A stretch of DNA of 6,512 bases, taken from assembly GCA_020846515.1 (NCBI GenBank), contig JADLDX010000042.1:1-6512 (forward strand), written 5' to 3'. Each line of letters begins with the position of its first letter. Position 1 is the first letter of the stretch. The DNA is from Pirellulaceae bacterium (GTDB taxonomy: Bacteria; Planctomycetota; Planctomycetia; Pirellulales; Pirellulaceae). The translations under genes were made by a program, and so were the position numbers. The notes under the pieces are model-generated. The model searched no databases. It saw nothing but the letters and a program-made list of their open reading frames with translations, and was not told the origin of the DNA. Positions 6,102-6,512 of this stretch are shown here, piece after piece.

Positions 6102-6512
6102 ATGTCAACCACTTCTCATTTTGGCGACCACCTGGCCGAAGCCGTCCTGCGCAAGCAATCTGCCGTATGTGTGGGCTTGGACCCTCGCTGGCAGAGCTTG
6201 CCTCAAGTTCTTCGGGGTTCGATTGCTGACAACAACTTAGTAGCTATTGCAGAACAAACCCAAATTTTTTGCTGCGAAGTGCTGGACGCCGTGGTTGATC
6301 TGGTACCGGTGGTGAAACCGCAAGCCGCCTTTTTTGAACTGCTCGGTCCGCCCGGCTTGCAATGCCTGGCCAGAGTAATTCAACATGCGACGCAACTTGG
6401 ACTAATCGTCCTGCTCGACGGAAAACGCGGAGATATCGGCTCCACAGCTGAGGGGTACGCAGAGGCTTACCTAGGGCCGTCCAGCCCGTGGGGATGTGAC
6501 GCACTAACGGTC
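6102..6512 (+). CDS. pyrF: Orotidine 5'-phosphate decarboxylase, N-terminal part (cut by window edge)
   Basis: This enzyme converts orotidine 5'-phosphate to UMP, the last step of de novo pyrimidine synthesis, in the cytoplasm. The frame is open for 137 codons to the last base of the window, about half of a usual protein of this type. Visible motifs are VGLDPRW (24-30), KPQAAFFE (72-79) and LDGKRGDIGSTA (105-116). They supply the Lys-Asp-Lys-Asp set typical of the active site (K72, D106, K108, D111). The KPQAAFFE and DGKRGDIGSTA forms fit the longer PyrF subfamily of mycobacteria, myxobacteria and planctomycetes rather than the E. coli type. The ATG at 6102 is well supported: an in-frame TAG at 6090-6092 closes the frame 9 nt upstream. 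No clear Shine-Dalgarno precedes it. It is transcribed away from the chaperone operon and has no evident functional link to it. Confidence 0.94.
   Translation, partial: MSTTSHFGDHLAEAVLRKQSAVCVGLDPRWQSLPQVLRGSIADNNLVAIAEQTQIFCCEVLDAVVDLVPVVKPQAAFFELLGPPGLQCLARVIQHATQLGLIVLLDGKRGDIGSTAEGYAEAYLGPSSPWGCDALTV

Noticed and set aside
6046..6240. Plus-strand open frame of 64 codons overlapping the start of pyrF
   Set aside because: It is in a different frame from pyrF, whose motifs are clear; the composition and lack of similarity point to a chance frame.
6244..6504. Minus-strand open frame of 86 codons
   Set aside because: It is antisense to the pyrF coding sequence and shows no recognisable protein features.

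Overview
The window shows a four-gene operon on the minus strand and, divergent from it, the start of a fifth gene on the plus strand. It looks like a chromosomal segment of a planctomycete, probably Pirellulales-like. That placement rests on a J-like domain with a proline-rich 'PPD' loop, a GrpE-type factor on a long helical arm, a large lineage-specific TPR protein, weak or absent Shine-Dalgarno sequences, and a PyrF of the 'DGKRGDIGSTA' type. It is an inference from resemblance; no search was possible.

Layout by position: 1-157 is non-coding downstream sequence. It holds a large imperfect palindrome (17-71) and a short tandem array of GAACCCC (116-140). The minus-strand operon is read from right to left: a 941-residue TPR/low-complexity protein (5917-3092), a small J-domain-like protein (3055-2756), a GrpE-family nucleotide exchange factor (2763-1990), and an Hsp70 ATPase (1993-158). 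The genes are tightly packed: 36 nt between TPR and J, then overlaps of 8 nt and 4 nt. Region 5918-6101 is a 184-bp divergent promoter region with a 6-bp inverted repeat. From 6102 to the window edge runs the first 137 codons of pyrF (orotidine 5'-phosphate decarboxylase).

How the genes may work together: Hsp70 cycles between ATP and ADP states, J-domain proteins trigger hydrolysis and deliver clients, and GrpE releases ADP. All three components are encoded here in one transcription unit behind a large helical-repeat protein. This suggests a dedicated Hsp70 machine separate from the housekeeping DnaK/DnaJ/GrpE set, with the TPR protein as a possible client, adaptor or scaffold. The most unusual point is that the J-like protein lacks the histidine of the HPD tripeptide normally needed to stimulate Hsp70, so it may work in a non-canonical way. 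No CIRCE operator and no convincing heat-shock sigma promoter were seen upstream, so classic heat-shock control is not supported by this sequence.
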